From contig NZ_FPIR01000002.1 of the NCBI RefSeq assembly GCF_900119155.1, forward strand, positions 248,001 to 312,000: a stretch of 64,000 nt of DNA, read 5' to 3'. A model generated the notes under the pieces. That model saw nothing but the letters and a program-made list of their open reading frames with translations, was not told where the DNA came from and ran no database searches. Position numbers and translations under genes: made by a program. Source of the DNA: Ruminococcus sp. YE71. Its GTDB lineage: Bacteria; Bacillota; Clostridia; Oscillospirales; Ruminococcaceae. Shown piece after piece: positions 43,344 through 51,767 of the stretch (the first letter of the stretch is position 1; each line of letters opens with the position of its first letter).

Positions 43344-44516
43344 ATGGAGAAAAAAAGTTCAAGGCTCACGGCGATGCTTTTCTGCGGGATAGTCATGACC
43401 ATCACAGCCGCTTCGGATGCGCTGAGAGGGGTGTTCCTTCCGCAGTTCAGAAGCGCGTTTTCGCTGACGGAACCGCAGTCGGGACGCATCATCATGGTGA
43501 GCTACATCGGCAACCTGCTGTTTCTGTCGGTGGGCGGATACCTGTCCGACCGATTGCCGAGGAAGCGGTTCATCGGGGGAGTGCTGCTGCTGTGGTCGGC
43601 GGCGCTTGCAACATACGTCTTTACGGAAAATTATTATATCCTGCTCGCCGCGATGATGTTCTCGATGGGCGGCTCGACGATGATCTCGACCTCGGTCAAC
43701 ATCATCACACCGATGCTTTTCGCGCCGCCTGCGCTGTACGTCAACCTGTTTAATTTCTTGCAGGGAGTGGGGATATTCACCTCGCAGAACGTGGGGGGAC
43801 GCTTCGCGGAGAAGATGAGCGCATGGCACGGGGCGAACGCGATACTGCTGACAGCGGCGCTGGTCAGCTTTGCGCTGCTCATGACGATGAAGCTGCCCGA
43901 CCCCGAAAAGCCGCAGGACTCGAAGAAAAGCGGCGGCTACATCGGCATCATCAAAGACCCTGCGACGCTGCTGCTGATACTCGTCTGCGGCTGCTACTTC
44001 ATCGCGGAGCACGGACTGATGAACTGGCTGACCTCATACGGCAGCGTGCATCTCGGGTTCACGGTGCAGAAAGCGGCGATGTATCTGTCGCTGTTTTACG
44101 GCGGACTGACGGTGGCGAGGCTGATTCTTGCGCCGTTCATCGACCGTGTGGGCGTCTTCAGGATGCTGCTGATATGCTCGGCGGCAGGCGCGGTGCTGCA
44201 CTCCCTTGGAGTCGCTTTCGGGAAGAGCGGACTGCTGTTCTTCGGGGCTTCGGGACTGGCGTTCTCGGTCATCTATCCGCTGCTGGTGATGCTGATAGGC
44301 AGCTTCTACGACCCCTCGCAGGCAGGCACGGCGACGGGCTTTGTGCTGAGCGTCGCGACATTTTTCGACATCGGCTTCAACGCCTTTTTCGGCGGACTGG
44401 TCGAGAAGGCAGGCTACGGCAAGGCGATGATAGTGCTGCCCGTGTGTGCGGTGCTGATGGCGGCATTCCTTTATGTGCTGAAATTCTGCGTGAAACGTTC
44501 AAAGGATATACGCTGA
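43344..44516 (+). CDS. Major facilitator superfamily transporter
   Basis: A 390-residue, twelve-helix MFS permease. The loop 2/3 motif reads GGYLSDRLPRKRFIGG (G-x-x-x-D-R-x-x-R/K type) and the two halves are joined by a short cytoplasmic segment around residues 190-205 (PDPEKPQDSKKSGG). The overall plan resembles sugar or oligosaccharide permeases such as FucP, but substrate cannot be read. GGGGGAAG lies upstream of the ATG. Monocistronic, with its own promoter and terminator. Confidence 0.85.
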   Translation: MEKKSSRLTAMLFCGIVMTITAASDALRGVFLPQFRSAFSLTEPQSGRIIMVSYIGNLLFLSVGGYLSDRLPRKRFIGGVLLLWSAALATYVFTENYYILLAAMMFSMGGSTMISTSVNIITPMLFAPPALYVNLFNFLQGVGIFTSQNVGGRFAEKMSAWHGANAILLTAALVSFALLMTMKLPDPEKPQDSKKSGGYIGIIKDPATLLLILVCGCYFIAEHGLMNWLTSYGSVHLGFTVQKAAMYLSLFYGGLTVARLILAPFIDRVGVFRMLLICSAAGAVLHSLGVAFGKSGLLFFGASGLAFSVIYPLLVMLIGSFYDPSQAGTATGFVLSVATFFDIGFNAFFGGLVEKAGYGKAMIVLPVCAVLMAAFLYVLKFCVKRSKDIR

Positions 44517-44525
44517 AAATACGGA

Positions 44526-44562
44526 AAAACACCTTCGATGGGTATATCGGAGGTGTTTTTGC
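44526..44562 (+). terminator. Terminator after the MFS gene
   Basis: AACACCTtCGAT ... ATCGgAGGTGTT followed by TTT. Confidence 0.85.
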
Positions 44563-44624
44563 ATAAACAGACGGTTTTGATAACGCTCAAATTTGTGGAA
44601 ATCTACAAAGTTTCGGCATACATA

Positions 44625-44655
44625 TTGACCCTTACGCAGCGTAATAGTTTATACT
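44625..44655 (+). promoter_or_regulatory. MerR-type promoter with operator dyad
   Basis: TTGACC at 44625-44630 and TATACT at 44650-44655 are separated by 19 bp, the over-long spacer of MerR-controlled promoters. Centred in the spacer is a perfect dyad TTACGC-A-GCGTAA (44632-44644). The regulator encoded 25 bp downstream should bind here. Confidence 0.85.
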
Positions 44656-44680
44656 ATAATCACACGAGGAGGTGAGGCGG

Positions 44681-45412
44681 ATGAAGACCGTCAATGAGGT
44701 GAGCAAGCTGACAGGAGTGAGTATACGCACTCTGCAATACTACGACAAGCTCGGGCTGTTAACGCCTTCGATGCGCACGGAGGCAGGCTACAGGCTGTAT
44801 GACGATACGGCTCTGGAGAGATTGCAGCAGATACTGCTGTTCCGCGAGCTGGAGTTTTCACTCGCCGAGATAAAGGACATCCTCGACGCTCCCGATTTCG
44901 ACAGGGAAAGGGCGCTTGCACAGCAGATAGAGCTCCTGACCCTGAAAAAAGAGCGCCTTGAGGGCATAATCGCCTTCGCTCGTGAAATACAGCAAAAAGG
45001 AGATAGAAAAATGGATTTTGAGATTTTTGACAACAGGAAAGTCAGGGAATATGCCGAACGTGCAAAAGCCGAGTGGGGCAGCACGAAGGAATTCGCCGAG
45101 TACGAAGAGAAGTCGAAAGACCGTTCGGAGGAGGACAGCATGAACATCGCAGAGGGGCTCATGGGCATTTTCGCGGAGTTCGGCAGACTGCGAGGTGCGG
45201 ACGCCGACTCGGCTGATGCGGCAGCCCTCGTGAAGAAGTTGCAGGGCTACATTTCGGAGAACTACTACAGCTGTTCGGACGAGATGCTGGCGTCCCTCGG
45301 GCAGATGTACGCCGCGGACGGGGAGTTCAAGGCGAATATCGATAAGGCAGGCGGAGATGGCACGGCGGAATTCGCGAGCCGCGCCATCGCCGAGTACGTC
45401 AGCGGCAGATAA
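44681..45412 (+). CDS. MerR-family regulator with TipAS-type effector domain
   Basis: A 243-residue transcription activator. The N-terminal winged helix MKTVNEVSKLTGVSIRTLQYYDKLGLLTPSMRT is typical MerR, followed by a dimerisation coiled coil (about 75-110) and a C-terminal TipAS-like helical domain (about 120-243, EYAERAKAEWGSTKEFAEYE). TipAS domains bind lipophilic drugs or peptide antibiotics in relatives. GGAGGTGAGG precedes the ATG at 44681. No pump or other target gene follows in the same unit, so it may mainly control itself or genes elsewhere. Confidence 0.93.
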   Translation: MKTVNEVSKLTGVSIRTLQYYDKLGLLTPSMRTEAGYRLYDDTALERLQQILLFRELEFSLAEIKDILDAPDFDRERALAQQIELLTLKKERLEGIIAFAREIQQKGDRKMDFEIFDNRKVREYAERAKAEWGSTKEFAEYEEKSKDRSEEDSMNIAEGLMGIFAEFGRLRGADADSADAAALVKKLQGYISENYYSCSDEMLASLGQMYAADGEFKANIDKAGGDGTAEFASRAIAEYVSGR

Positions 45413-45416
45413 TAAT

Positions 45417-45456
45417 AAGGAGATGGCTTCCCGAAGCGGGAGGTCATCTCCTTTCT
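45417..45456. terminator. Terminator between converging genes
   Basis: AAGGAGATG at 45417-45425 pairs with CATCTCCTT at 45445-45453. Confidence 0.75.
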
Positions 45457-45480
45457 GATATATTCGCAAAAGCCGTTTTC

Positions 45481-46194
45481 TCAGATAACGCCGACCGCGT
45501 GAGCGACTGCAAGAAGCCCCGCGCCGAACACGACAAGCCCGATGCAGACAGAAAAAACAAGCTCGGAAACGTCGGGTCTGTAGATGTTGGCTGGCGCTTC
45601 GGGGTCTATCCTCAGCTCGCAGAAATCGCCCACCTGCGGAATGCCGCTGCGGTTCGGGGTACTGTCGATGACTCTGAACTGCTCGCCGCCGAAACGGTAC
45701 TCCCAGACCGCGGAGCTTATCTCGCAGCCGTCGATGCGCCTTTCGGAGAGCTTCACGCACCTCGCGGTCACCGAGTGCGAGCAGCGGCGGAGCTTAACCG
45801 CGTTCACGATGAAGGGGAGCATGGTCACAGCCGCGCCGAGAATTACCAGCGACACCGCGCTGACGATGGAGAGCTCGCTGATGAACCCTACAGCCGAAAA
45901 TCTTTCCAGTCTGCCGAGAGCGTGCGAGATGAAGGGTATCGCCGCAAGAATTCCGCCTGCGGTGATGACTGCGGTCTTGCTGATGTGCTTGCCGAAGGGT
46001 CTGTTCCTGCGCGTGCTGCAAAGGATGAAACCCGCACAGATGAACACCGCACCGAGACAAAGTGCGCTCAGCGGTTCGGATGACTTTCTCGCAACGTATG
46101 CAAGCGGCATCCCTGCGGCAAGCACGCCCGTAACAGCCAGCTTGGTGGTGTACGAGGTGTTCGTCCTCTTGTTGTTGTTCATGCCGTATCTCAT
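45481..46194 (-). CDS. Membrane protein with extracytoplasmic beta domain, DUF3592-like
   Basis: A 237-residue membrane protein: two pairs of helices (about 19-38 and 43-60; 73-95 and 103-127), a beta-type soluble domain (SVTARCVKLSERRIDGCE ... GDFCELRIDPEAPANIY) and a final helix (about 213-234). The beta-domain layout resembles DUF3592. The start at 46194 (MRYGMNNNKR) has GGAGG upstream. Function unknown. Confidence 0.65.
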   Translation of the reverse strand: MRYGMNNNKRTNTSYTTKLAVTGVLAAGMPLAYVARKSSEPLSALCLGAVFICAGFILCSTRRNRPFGKHISKTAVITAGGILAAIPFISHALGRLERFSAVGFISELSIVSAVSLVILGAAVTMLPFIVNAVKLRRCSHSVTARCVKLSERRIDGCEISSAVWEYRFGGEQFRVIDSTPNRSGIPQVGDFCELRIDPEAPANIYRPDVSELVFSVCIGLVVFGAGLLAVAHAVGVI

Positions 46195-46227
46195 TGAGCT
46201 CACTCCTCCCGTCATTGGAATAAACAC

Positions 46228-46256
46228 ATTATACCACACCAAAACCGCGAAATCAA
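46228..46256 (-). promoter_or_regulatory. Promoter of the 46194 gene
   Basis: Minus strand TTGATT (46251-46256), a 17-bp spacer, TATAAT (46228-46233). Confidence 0.75.
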
Positions 46257-46361
46257 GTGAACTTAAACGTTTGAGAAGGTATCAATACCCGATAAAACGG
46301 TTATGAACAATATTTCCCGTAATTGTGAAAAACTTACGGGTTGTTGGTTACTTTTTTTAAT

Positions 46362-46421
46362 TTGGGGAAACCCTTTTAAAAAAGGGTTTCCCCAAAACCC
46401 CCTTCCTAAAACTTTTAATAT
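46362..46421 (+). repeat. R3 hairpin repeat, arm 5 (solitary)
   Basis: TTGGGGAAACCC ... GGGTTTCCCCAA is a near-perfect hairpin, followed by CCCCCTTCCTAAAACTTTTAATA as in the other R3 arms. No inverted partner is nearby. The 46195-46531 gap holds only this and the promoter. Confidence 0.7.
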
Positions 46422-46531
46422 TGGGTGAACTTTGATATGAAGGGGACGTTTGGCTCCCTGCGCTAAATAAGATCATCATCTGTTTTGCAGGGCAGAAATA
46501 TAAGGCGGGTTTCCTCAAGTTGGCTCCGCAG

Positions 46532-47176
46532 TCAGATCTTAAAGCATTTCTGGATGTCTCGGATCTCGCCTATGACGAAAGCTATGTCGCCTTCTTCCAT
46601 GACGGTCTCGGGGTTGGGGAGGAAGACTTTGTCACCGCGCTTGAAGGTCAGGATGTTTATGTTATACTTCTTTCTGATGTCCACCTGGATGAGGGTCTTG
46701 TTCCACCATTCCTTGGGGACTTTCAGCTCGTAGATCGAGTAGTTGTTATCGAGCTCGATGAAGTCGAGGATAGTCTCGGACGCGTATTTTGTTGCGATGC
46801 GGATAGCCGTCTGTTTCTCGGGGTAAGCGACCTCATCGGCGCCCACCATGCGGAGAAATTTCATCTGAACGTCGTTGGTAGCTCTTGCGGTGACGTGCTT
46901 TGCGCCGAGTTCTTTGAGGTTGCAGGTCGTTTCGAGGGAAACCTGAAACAGACCGCCCACCGCTACGATGCATATGTCGAAATTTCCGACGCCGAGGGTG
47001 CGGAGAAACTCGGTATCGGTGCTGTCGCCGATCCTTGCGCTGGTGACGTAGGGCAGGATGTCGTCGATGCGTTCCTCGCTGATGTCCACAGCCATGACCT
47101 CACAGTTGAGCTCGTTCATCCTTTTGGCGATGTGGCTTCCAAACTCGCCTACACCGACTATAAGAGCAGATGTCAT
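46532..47176 (-). CDS. ktrA: Potassium uptake regulatory subunit KtrA
   Basis: Cytoplasmic RCK protein gating the KtrB channel; 214 residues. The N-terminal Rossmann motif ALIVGVGEFGSHIAKRM binds ATP/ADP or NAD(H); a C-terminal RCK-C domain (about 130-214, YELKVPKEWWNKTLIQVDIR) is the site of c-di-AMP binding in relatives. It follows ktrB by 20 bp in the same transcript. Ribosome site AGGAG is present. Confidence 0.93.
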   Translation of the reverse strand: MTSALIVGVGEFGSHIAKRMNELNCEVMAVDISEERIDDILPYVTSARIGDSTDTEFLRTLGVGNFDICIVAVGGLFQVSLETTCNLKELGAKHVTARATNDVQMKFLRMVGADEVAYPEKQTAIRIATKYASETILDFIELDNNYSIYELKVPKEWWNKTLIQVDIRKKYNINILTFKRGDKVFLPNPETVMEEGDIAFVIGEIRDIQKCFKI

Positions 47177-47196
47177 AATGTTATTCTCCTTTCATA

Positions 47197-48540
47197 TCAG
47201 CCGACGGAGATCTTTTCCATCGGGAGCTTTGACTTGATGCTTTCGGAGGAGGGCAGAGCGGCGTAGATGAGCGTCAGCGCACCCACACGTCCGAAGAACA
47301 TGAGTACCATGAGTATCACCCTTGAGACAGAAGAAAGGGTGCTTGTGATGCCGAGGGTAAGACCAACGGTTCCCACTGCCGAGCCTGTCTCGAACAGGCA
47401 GGTGAGCAGCGGCAGACCCTCTATCCTGCTGATGACGATACCGCTCGAAATAAACAGCGTGAGGTAGGTGAAGAGGATAGCCGCAGCGTTTCTGACGGCT
47501 TCTTCGGGGAGTCGGCGCTTGAAGCACTGAACGTCGTTGCGGCGGCTGAATACGGTTATCGCCGCGAGGAACAGTACTGCTATGGTGGCAGTCTTCATAC
47601 CGCCTGCGGTCGATCCTGGCGAACCGCCGACCAGCATGAGCATTATCATGATGAGCGTGCCCGACTCTTCCATCTGAGCGAGATCCTGGGTGTTGAAGCC
47701 TGCGGTCCTCGTGGTCACCGACTGGAATACCGAGCTGATGAATCTGTCACCGAAGGTAAGGTCGGCGTATTCGCAGAAGAAAAAGTAAACTGCGGGCAGA
47801 ACAATGAGCACCAGCGAAGTCAGCAGAACGACCTTGCTTTGCAGGCTGTACTTCTGGAGCTTGTGCTTGTGGGTGCCGATGTCGTTCCAGACGAGGAAGC
47901 CGATACCGCCGACGATTATCAGGAGCATTATCACGGTGTTGACGTAGATGTCATCGTGGTAGGTGCAGAGGGAGGAGAATTTCTCCCTGACGCCCATGAG
48001 GTCGAAGCCCGCGTTGCAGAATGCCGATACCGAATGCCACAGCGCGTACCACAGACCCTTCGCAACGCCGAAGTCGCGGATGAAGGCAGGTGCCAGCAGA
48101 GCGGCTCCGATAAGTTCTATCAGTGCGGAGGTCTTCAAGATGAATCCCGTGAGCCTTACGATGCCGCCCACCTGCGGCGCGGATATCGAATCCTGCATCG
48201 TGCTTCGCTGGGAAAGACCTATCTTCTTGCCCGACAGCCGCATTATCGCGAGACCGATGGTGATGACGCCCATGCCGCCTATCTGTATCATCGTGAGTAT
48301 CACTGCTTTGCCGAAGAGCGACCAGTATGTGGCGGTGTCCCTTACCACCAGACCCGTAACGCAGGTCGCCGAGACTGCCGTGAACATACAGTCGAGAAAC
48401 GGCGTGACGGTGCGTGCCTGCGATGATATGGGCAGCATCAGCAGCAGCGAACCCAGCAGTATCATCCCGAAAAATCCGATGATGATTATCTGAAACGAGT
48501 TCAGATGTTTGTTTTTCAGCGATTTGTTCTTTTTTTGCAT
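47197..48540 (-). CDS. ktrB: Potassium transporter KtrB/TrkH family
   Basis: Potassium (or sodium-coupled potassium) translocating subunit, 447 residues with four M1-P-M2 repeats. Selectivity-filter-like loops are seen as SATCVTGLVV, SVSAFCNAGFDL, TTRTAGFNT and GSAVGTVGLT, each with the central Gly. Cytosolic N-terminus MQKKNKSLKNKHLNSF. With ktrA it forms an operon. No ydaO-type c-di-AMP riboswitch is visible upstream. Confidence 0.93.
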   Translation of the reverse strand: MQKKNKSLKNKHLNSFQIIIIGFFGMILLGSLLLMLPISSQARTVTPFLDCMFTAVSATCVTGLVVRDTATYWSLFGKAVILTMIQIGGMGVITIGLAIMRLSGKKIGLSQRSTMQDSISAPQVGGIVRLTGFILKTSALIELIGAALLAPAFIRDFGVAKGLWYALWHSVSAFCNAGFDLMGVREKFSSLCTYHDDIYVNTVIMLLIIVGGIGFLVWNDIGTHKHKLQKYSLQSKVVLLTSLVLIVLPAVYFFFCEYADLTFGDRFISSVFQSVTTRTAGFNTQDLAQMEESGTLIMIMLMLVGGSPGSTAGGMKTATIAVLFLAAITVFSRRNDVQCFKRRLPEEAVRNAAAILFTYLTLFISSGIVISRIEGLPLLTCLFETGSAVGTVGLTLGITSTLSSVSRVILMVLMFFGRVGALTLIYAALPSSESIKSKLPMEKISVG

Positions 48541-48791
48541 ATTTGCACCTCTATAAATTTGTTCTTTTTTGATTATAACATATTTCGGGTGAAAAATCTG
48601 ATATGTTTCGGAATATAATGTTAAGATTATATGAACTAAGGAAAAATATGTCAGAAAAATGTTATGTTAAGCGTTTTCGGAAGGACAGTTTTCTGCCTTA
48701 TCGCATCGCCCAAAACACGGCGCGATTTCTTGACTATATTTATTGATAACATCGAATAACGTTTACATTAAAAAAATTTGGCGGAAGGCTA

Positions 48792-48820
48792 TTGACTTGA
48801 TTTTTCTTTTGGTGTAAAAT
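48792..48820 (+). promoter_or_regulatory. Promoter of the GH130 gene
   Basis: TTGACT at 48792-48797, a 17-bp spacer, TAAAAT at 48815-48820. A short GTCCG-ataa-CGGAC hairpin follows near the start point. The 48541-48880 gap holds nothing else I can name. Confidence 0.75.
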
Positions 48821-48880
48821 AGACCTGTCCGATAACGGACTTTATGGACAATAAGACATCATGCAGGAGGAGTAAACTAA

Positions 48881-50053
48881 ATGATACACGATAAATATTA
48901 CCAGCTGCTGGGCGAACAGGACAAGATGCTCTCGAAGAAGAACCCGAAAAGCAGCTTCTACAACGGGATATACGACCGCTACGTCAACCCCGTGCTGACA
49001 AGGGCTCACATCCCGCTGCACTGGAGATACGACCTCTCGGCAGAGACCAACCCGTATTTTCAGGAGCGACTCGGCATCAACGCGGTGTTCAACGCGGGCG
49101 CGGTCAAGCTGAACGGCCGCTACTGCCTTATCGCACGCGTTGAGGGCAGCGACAGAAAGAGCTTTTTCGCGGTGGCGGAGAGCGACTGCGGCACTGAGGG
49201 CTTCCGATTCCGCGACTATCCCGTCGTTCTTCCCGAACTGACCGACGACGAGACCAACGTCTACGATATGCGCCTGACTCAGCACGAGGACGGCTGGATA
49301 TACGGCGTTTTCTGCGTGGAGAAGAGCGCAGGCACCGACGACCTTTCCGAGGCTGTGGCTTCGGCAGGCATCGCACGCACGAAGGATCTGACCAACTGGG
49401 AGCGTCTGCCCGACCTTGTGACCCTTCGCAGTCCCCAGCAGAGAAACGTTACCCTGCTGCCCGAATTCGTTGACGGGAAGTATGCATTCTACACCCGACC
49501 GATGGACGGCTTTATCGAGACAGGTTCGGGCGGAGGCATCGGCTTCGGACTGGCTGAGGACATCACCCACGCTGTTATCGACGAGGAGCGCATGACCAGC
49601 ATCCGCCGCTACCACACCATCACCGAGAGCAAGAACGGCGCAGGCGCGACGCCAATAAAGACCGAACGCGGCTGGCTGCACATCGCACACGGCGTGAGAA
49701 ACACCGCGGCAGGTCTGCGCTATGTCATCTACTGCTTCGTCACCGATCTGAAGGAGCCCTGGAAGGTCATCGCCGAGCCGGGCGGATATCTCATCGCTCC
49801 GTTCGGGGACGAGAGGGTCGGAGATGTTTCAAACGTGGTGTTCACAAACGGTGCCATCGCCGACGACAACGGCGACCTGTACATCTACTACGCTTCCTCG
49901 GACACACGTCTGCACGTCGCAAAGTCCACGGTGGACAAGCTCCTCGACTACGCTTTCAACACCCCTGCCGACGCACTCCGCACTGCAAAATGCGTCGAGC
50001 AGCGCTGCGGACTCATCAGCCGCAATCTTGACCTGCTGGCAGGCAAGGAATGA
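48881..50053 (+). CDS. 4-O-beta-D-mannosyl-D-glucose phosphorylase (GH130)
   Basis: A 390-residue GH130 phosphorylase that cleaves mannosyl-beta-1,4-glucose with phosphate to mannose 1-phosphate and glucose, the last step of beta-mannan use after epimerisation of mannobiose. The sequence closely matches my memory of the R. albus enzyme RaMP1, and the catalytic Asp lies in NVYDMRLT (about residue 129). [14 protein letters not shown] and [18 protein letters not shown] are typical. There is no signal peptide, so it acts in the cytoplasm. GGAGGAG precedes the ATG. It has its own promoter and terminator; the epimerase and mannanase genes are not adjacent. Confidence 0.92.
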   Translation: MIHDKYYQLLGEQDKMLSKKNPKSSFYNGIYDRYVNPVLTRAHIPLHWRYDLSAETNPYFQERLGINAVFNAGAVKLNGRYCLIARVEGSDRKSFFAVAESDCGTEGFRFRDYPVVLPELTDDETNVYDMRLTQHEDGWIYGVFCVEKSAGTDDLSEAVASAGIARTKDLTNWERLPDLVTLRSPQQRNVTLLPEFVDGKYAFYTRPMDGFIETGSGGGIGFGLAEDITHAVIDEERMTSIRRYHTITESKNGAGATPIKTERGWLHIAHGVRNTAAGLRYVIYCFVTDLKEPWKVIAEPGGYLIAPFGDERVGDVSNVVFTNGAIADDNGDLYIYYASSDTRLHVAKSTVDKLLDYAFNTPADALRTAKCVEQRCGLISRNLDLLAGKE

Positions 50054-50071
50054 TCTGTATCTGATTATACT

Positions 50072-50105
50072 GACCCCGCAGTTTCCTGCTGCGGGGTCTT
50101 TTTGT
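50072..50105 (+). terminator. Terminator after the GH130 gene
   Basis: GACCCCGCAG ... CTGCGGGGTC followed by TTTTT. Confidence 0.92.
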
Positions 50106-50178
50106 CGCTGATGATGACAGCTGTGCGGAGATTTTGACCGTTATTATCACGAAAATGCGAAATACTGCGACAAAGTCC

Positions 50179-50207
50179 TTGACACGGACGCTGACATCGG
50201 TTATAAT
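50179..50207 (+). promoter_or_regulatory. Promoter of the XRE/UDP-glucose dehydrogenase gene
   Basis: TTGACA at 50179-50184, an exact 17-bp spacer, TATAAT at 50202-50207; close to consensus. Confidence 0.88.
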
Positions 50208-50233
50208 AATAGTACGGCACATAAAACCGATGT
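50194..50233. promoter_or_regulatory. Inverted-repeat operator candidate over the -10 and start point
   Basis: ACATCGGTT (50194-50202) and AACCGATGT (50225-50233) are perfect 9-bp inverted arms 22 bp apart; the left one touches the -10 box. A further TGTCA...TGACA pair lies at 50233-50249. The XRE domain of the gene below may bind here. Confidence 0.5.
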
Positions 50234-50270
50234 GTCACCGATAATGACATCTGATACGGGAGGTCTTTCC

Positions 50271-51764
50271 ATGAAACATATATCCCTACAGCTGCTGGCG
50301 GAGACCGTGAGCAGCAAAAGAAAGGCGATGGGTCTTTCACAGTCCGCACTCGCAGAAAAAACTGGTATCAGCCGCACCATGTTCACAAGGCTCGAACAGG
50401 GGGATTACAGTCCGTCCATCGACCAGCTGCTCGCCCTTTCGGAGGTGCTCGGGTTCGACTATGCCGACCTTTTTGTTGAGGACACCGCCGAGGTGAAGCC
50501 TGTCGGACGAAAGAAGATAGCCGTCGCAGGTACGGGCTACGTGGGTCTGTCGCTGGCAGTCCTGCTGTCTCAGCACAATGACGTCACCGCCGTTGACATC
50601 GTTCCCGAGAAGGTCGAGAAGCTGAACAGCCGCAAGAGCCCCATTCAGGACGACTTCATCGAACAGTACCTCGCCGAATACGACGAGCGCGGACTTTCCC
50701 TCACCGCCACCGCGGACGGGGAGAGCGCCTACAGGGACGCGGACTTCATCATCGTCGCCGCTCCCACCAACTACGACCCAAAGACCAACTTCTTCGACTG
50801 CTCAGCGGTCGAGGCTGTGCTGGGGCTGATAAAGAAAGCGACCGCCGACCGCGAGAAGCAGCCGACAGTCGTTATAAAATCCACCATCCCCGTGGGCTAC
50901 ACCATGCAGGTGCGCGGAAAAATGGGGATGGACAACATCATTTTCAGCCCCGAATTCCTGCGGGAGTCGAAGGCGCTGTACGACAATCTCTACCCCAGCC
51001 GCATCATCGTCGGCTCGGACGAGAAGAACATGACAGCCGCCGAGGAATTCGCGGCGATGCTCCGGCAGGGGGCGGTGAAGCAGAACATCCCCGTGCTGTT
51101 CATGCCCACCACCGAAGCCGAAGCCACCAAGCTGTTCGTGAACACTTATCTCGCCCTGCGCGTCAGCTACTTCAACGAGCTGGACACCTACGCCGAGGTC
51201 AAGTCGCTGAACACAAGGGACATCATCCACGGCGTCTGCCTTGACCCCCGCGTGGGCGACTTCTACAACAATCCGTCCTTCGGCTACGGCGGCTACTGCC
51301 TGCCGAAGGATACCAAGCAGCTGCTCGCAAACTATCAGAATGTTCCGCAGAACATGATGACCGCGATAGTCGAGAGCAACCGCACCCGAAAGGATTTCAT
51401 CGCAGACCGCGTGCTTGAGATTGCAGGCACTTACGGCAACAGCGCGTCCTACTCTGCCGAGCAGGAGAGCAGGCAGAAGGAGATAGTTGTGGGCGTGTTC
51501 AGACTGACGATGAAGTCGAACTCGGACAATTTCCGTCAGAGCAGTATTCAGGGCGTCATGAAGCGCATCAAGGCGAAGGGCGCGACGGTCATCATCTACG
51601 AGCCGACCCTCGAAAACGGCAGTACGTTCTTCGGGTCGCTGGTGGTCAACGACCTGAAAAAGTTCAAGAAAAAGTGCGGATGCATCATCGCGAACCGCTA
51701 CGACAGCGCACTCGATGATGTGGAAGAAAAGGTCTACACCCGCGACCTTTTCAGGAGGGATTGA
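50271..51764 (+). CDS. XRE DNA-binding domain fused to UDP-glucose 6-dehydrogenase
   Basis: A 497-residue fusion. Residues ~5-68 are a complete XRE/Cro helix-turn-helix ([20 protein letters not shown] ... [20 protein letters not shown]). From ~80 on it is a nucleotide-sugar dehydrogenase: Rossmann [18 protein letters not shown], the central STIPVGYT and SPEFLRES blocks, and the catalytic Cys in [15 protein letters not shown]. It should oxidise UDP-glucose to UDP-glucuronate with NAD. The ATG at 50271 has GGGAGG upstream. The next gene is a UDP-glucuronate 4-epimerase. Inverted repeats over its own promoter suggest autoregulation, perhaps sensed through substrate or NADH (inference). Confidence 0.92.
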   Translation: MKHISLQLLAETVSSKRKAMGLSQSALAEKTGISRTMFTRLEQGDYSPSIDQLLALSEVLGFDYADLFVEDTAEVKPVGRKKIAVAGTGYVGLSLAVLLSQHNDVTAVDIVPEKVEKLNSRKSPIQDDFIEQYLAEYDERGLSLTATADGESAYRDADFIIVAAPTNYDPKTNFFDCSAVEAVLGLIKKATADREKQPTVVIKSTIPVGYTMQVRGKMGMDNIIFSPEFLRESKALYDNLYPSRIIVGSDEKNMTAAEEFAAMLRQGAVKQNIPVLFMPTTEAEATKLFVNTYLALRVSYFNELDTYAEVKSLNTRDIIHGVCLDPRVGDFYNNPSFGYGGYCLPKDTKQLLANYQNVPQNMMTAIVESNRTRKDFIADRVLEIAGTYGNSASYSAEQESRQKEIVVGVFRLTMKSNSDNFRQSSIQGVMKRIKAKGATVIIYEPTLENGSTFFGSLVVNDLKKFKKKCGCIIANRYDSALDDVEEKVYTRDLFRRD

Positions 51765-51767
51765 ATC

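Noticed and set aside
48541-48791. ydaO/c-di-AMP riboswitch upstream of ktrB
   Set aside because: No conserved blocks were found and the likely -10 (48572-48577) is too close to the gene for a long leader.
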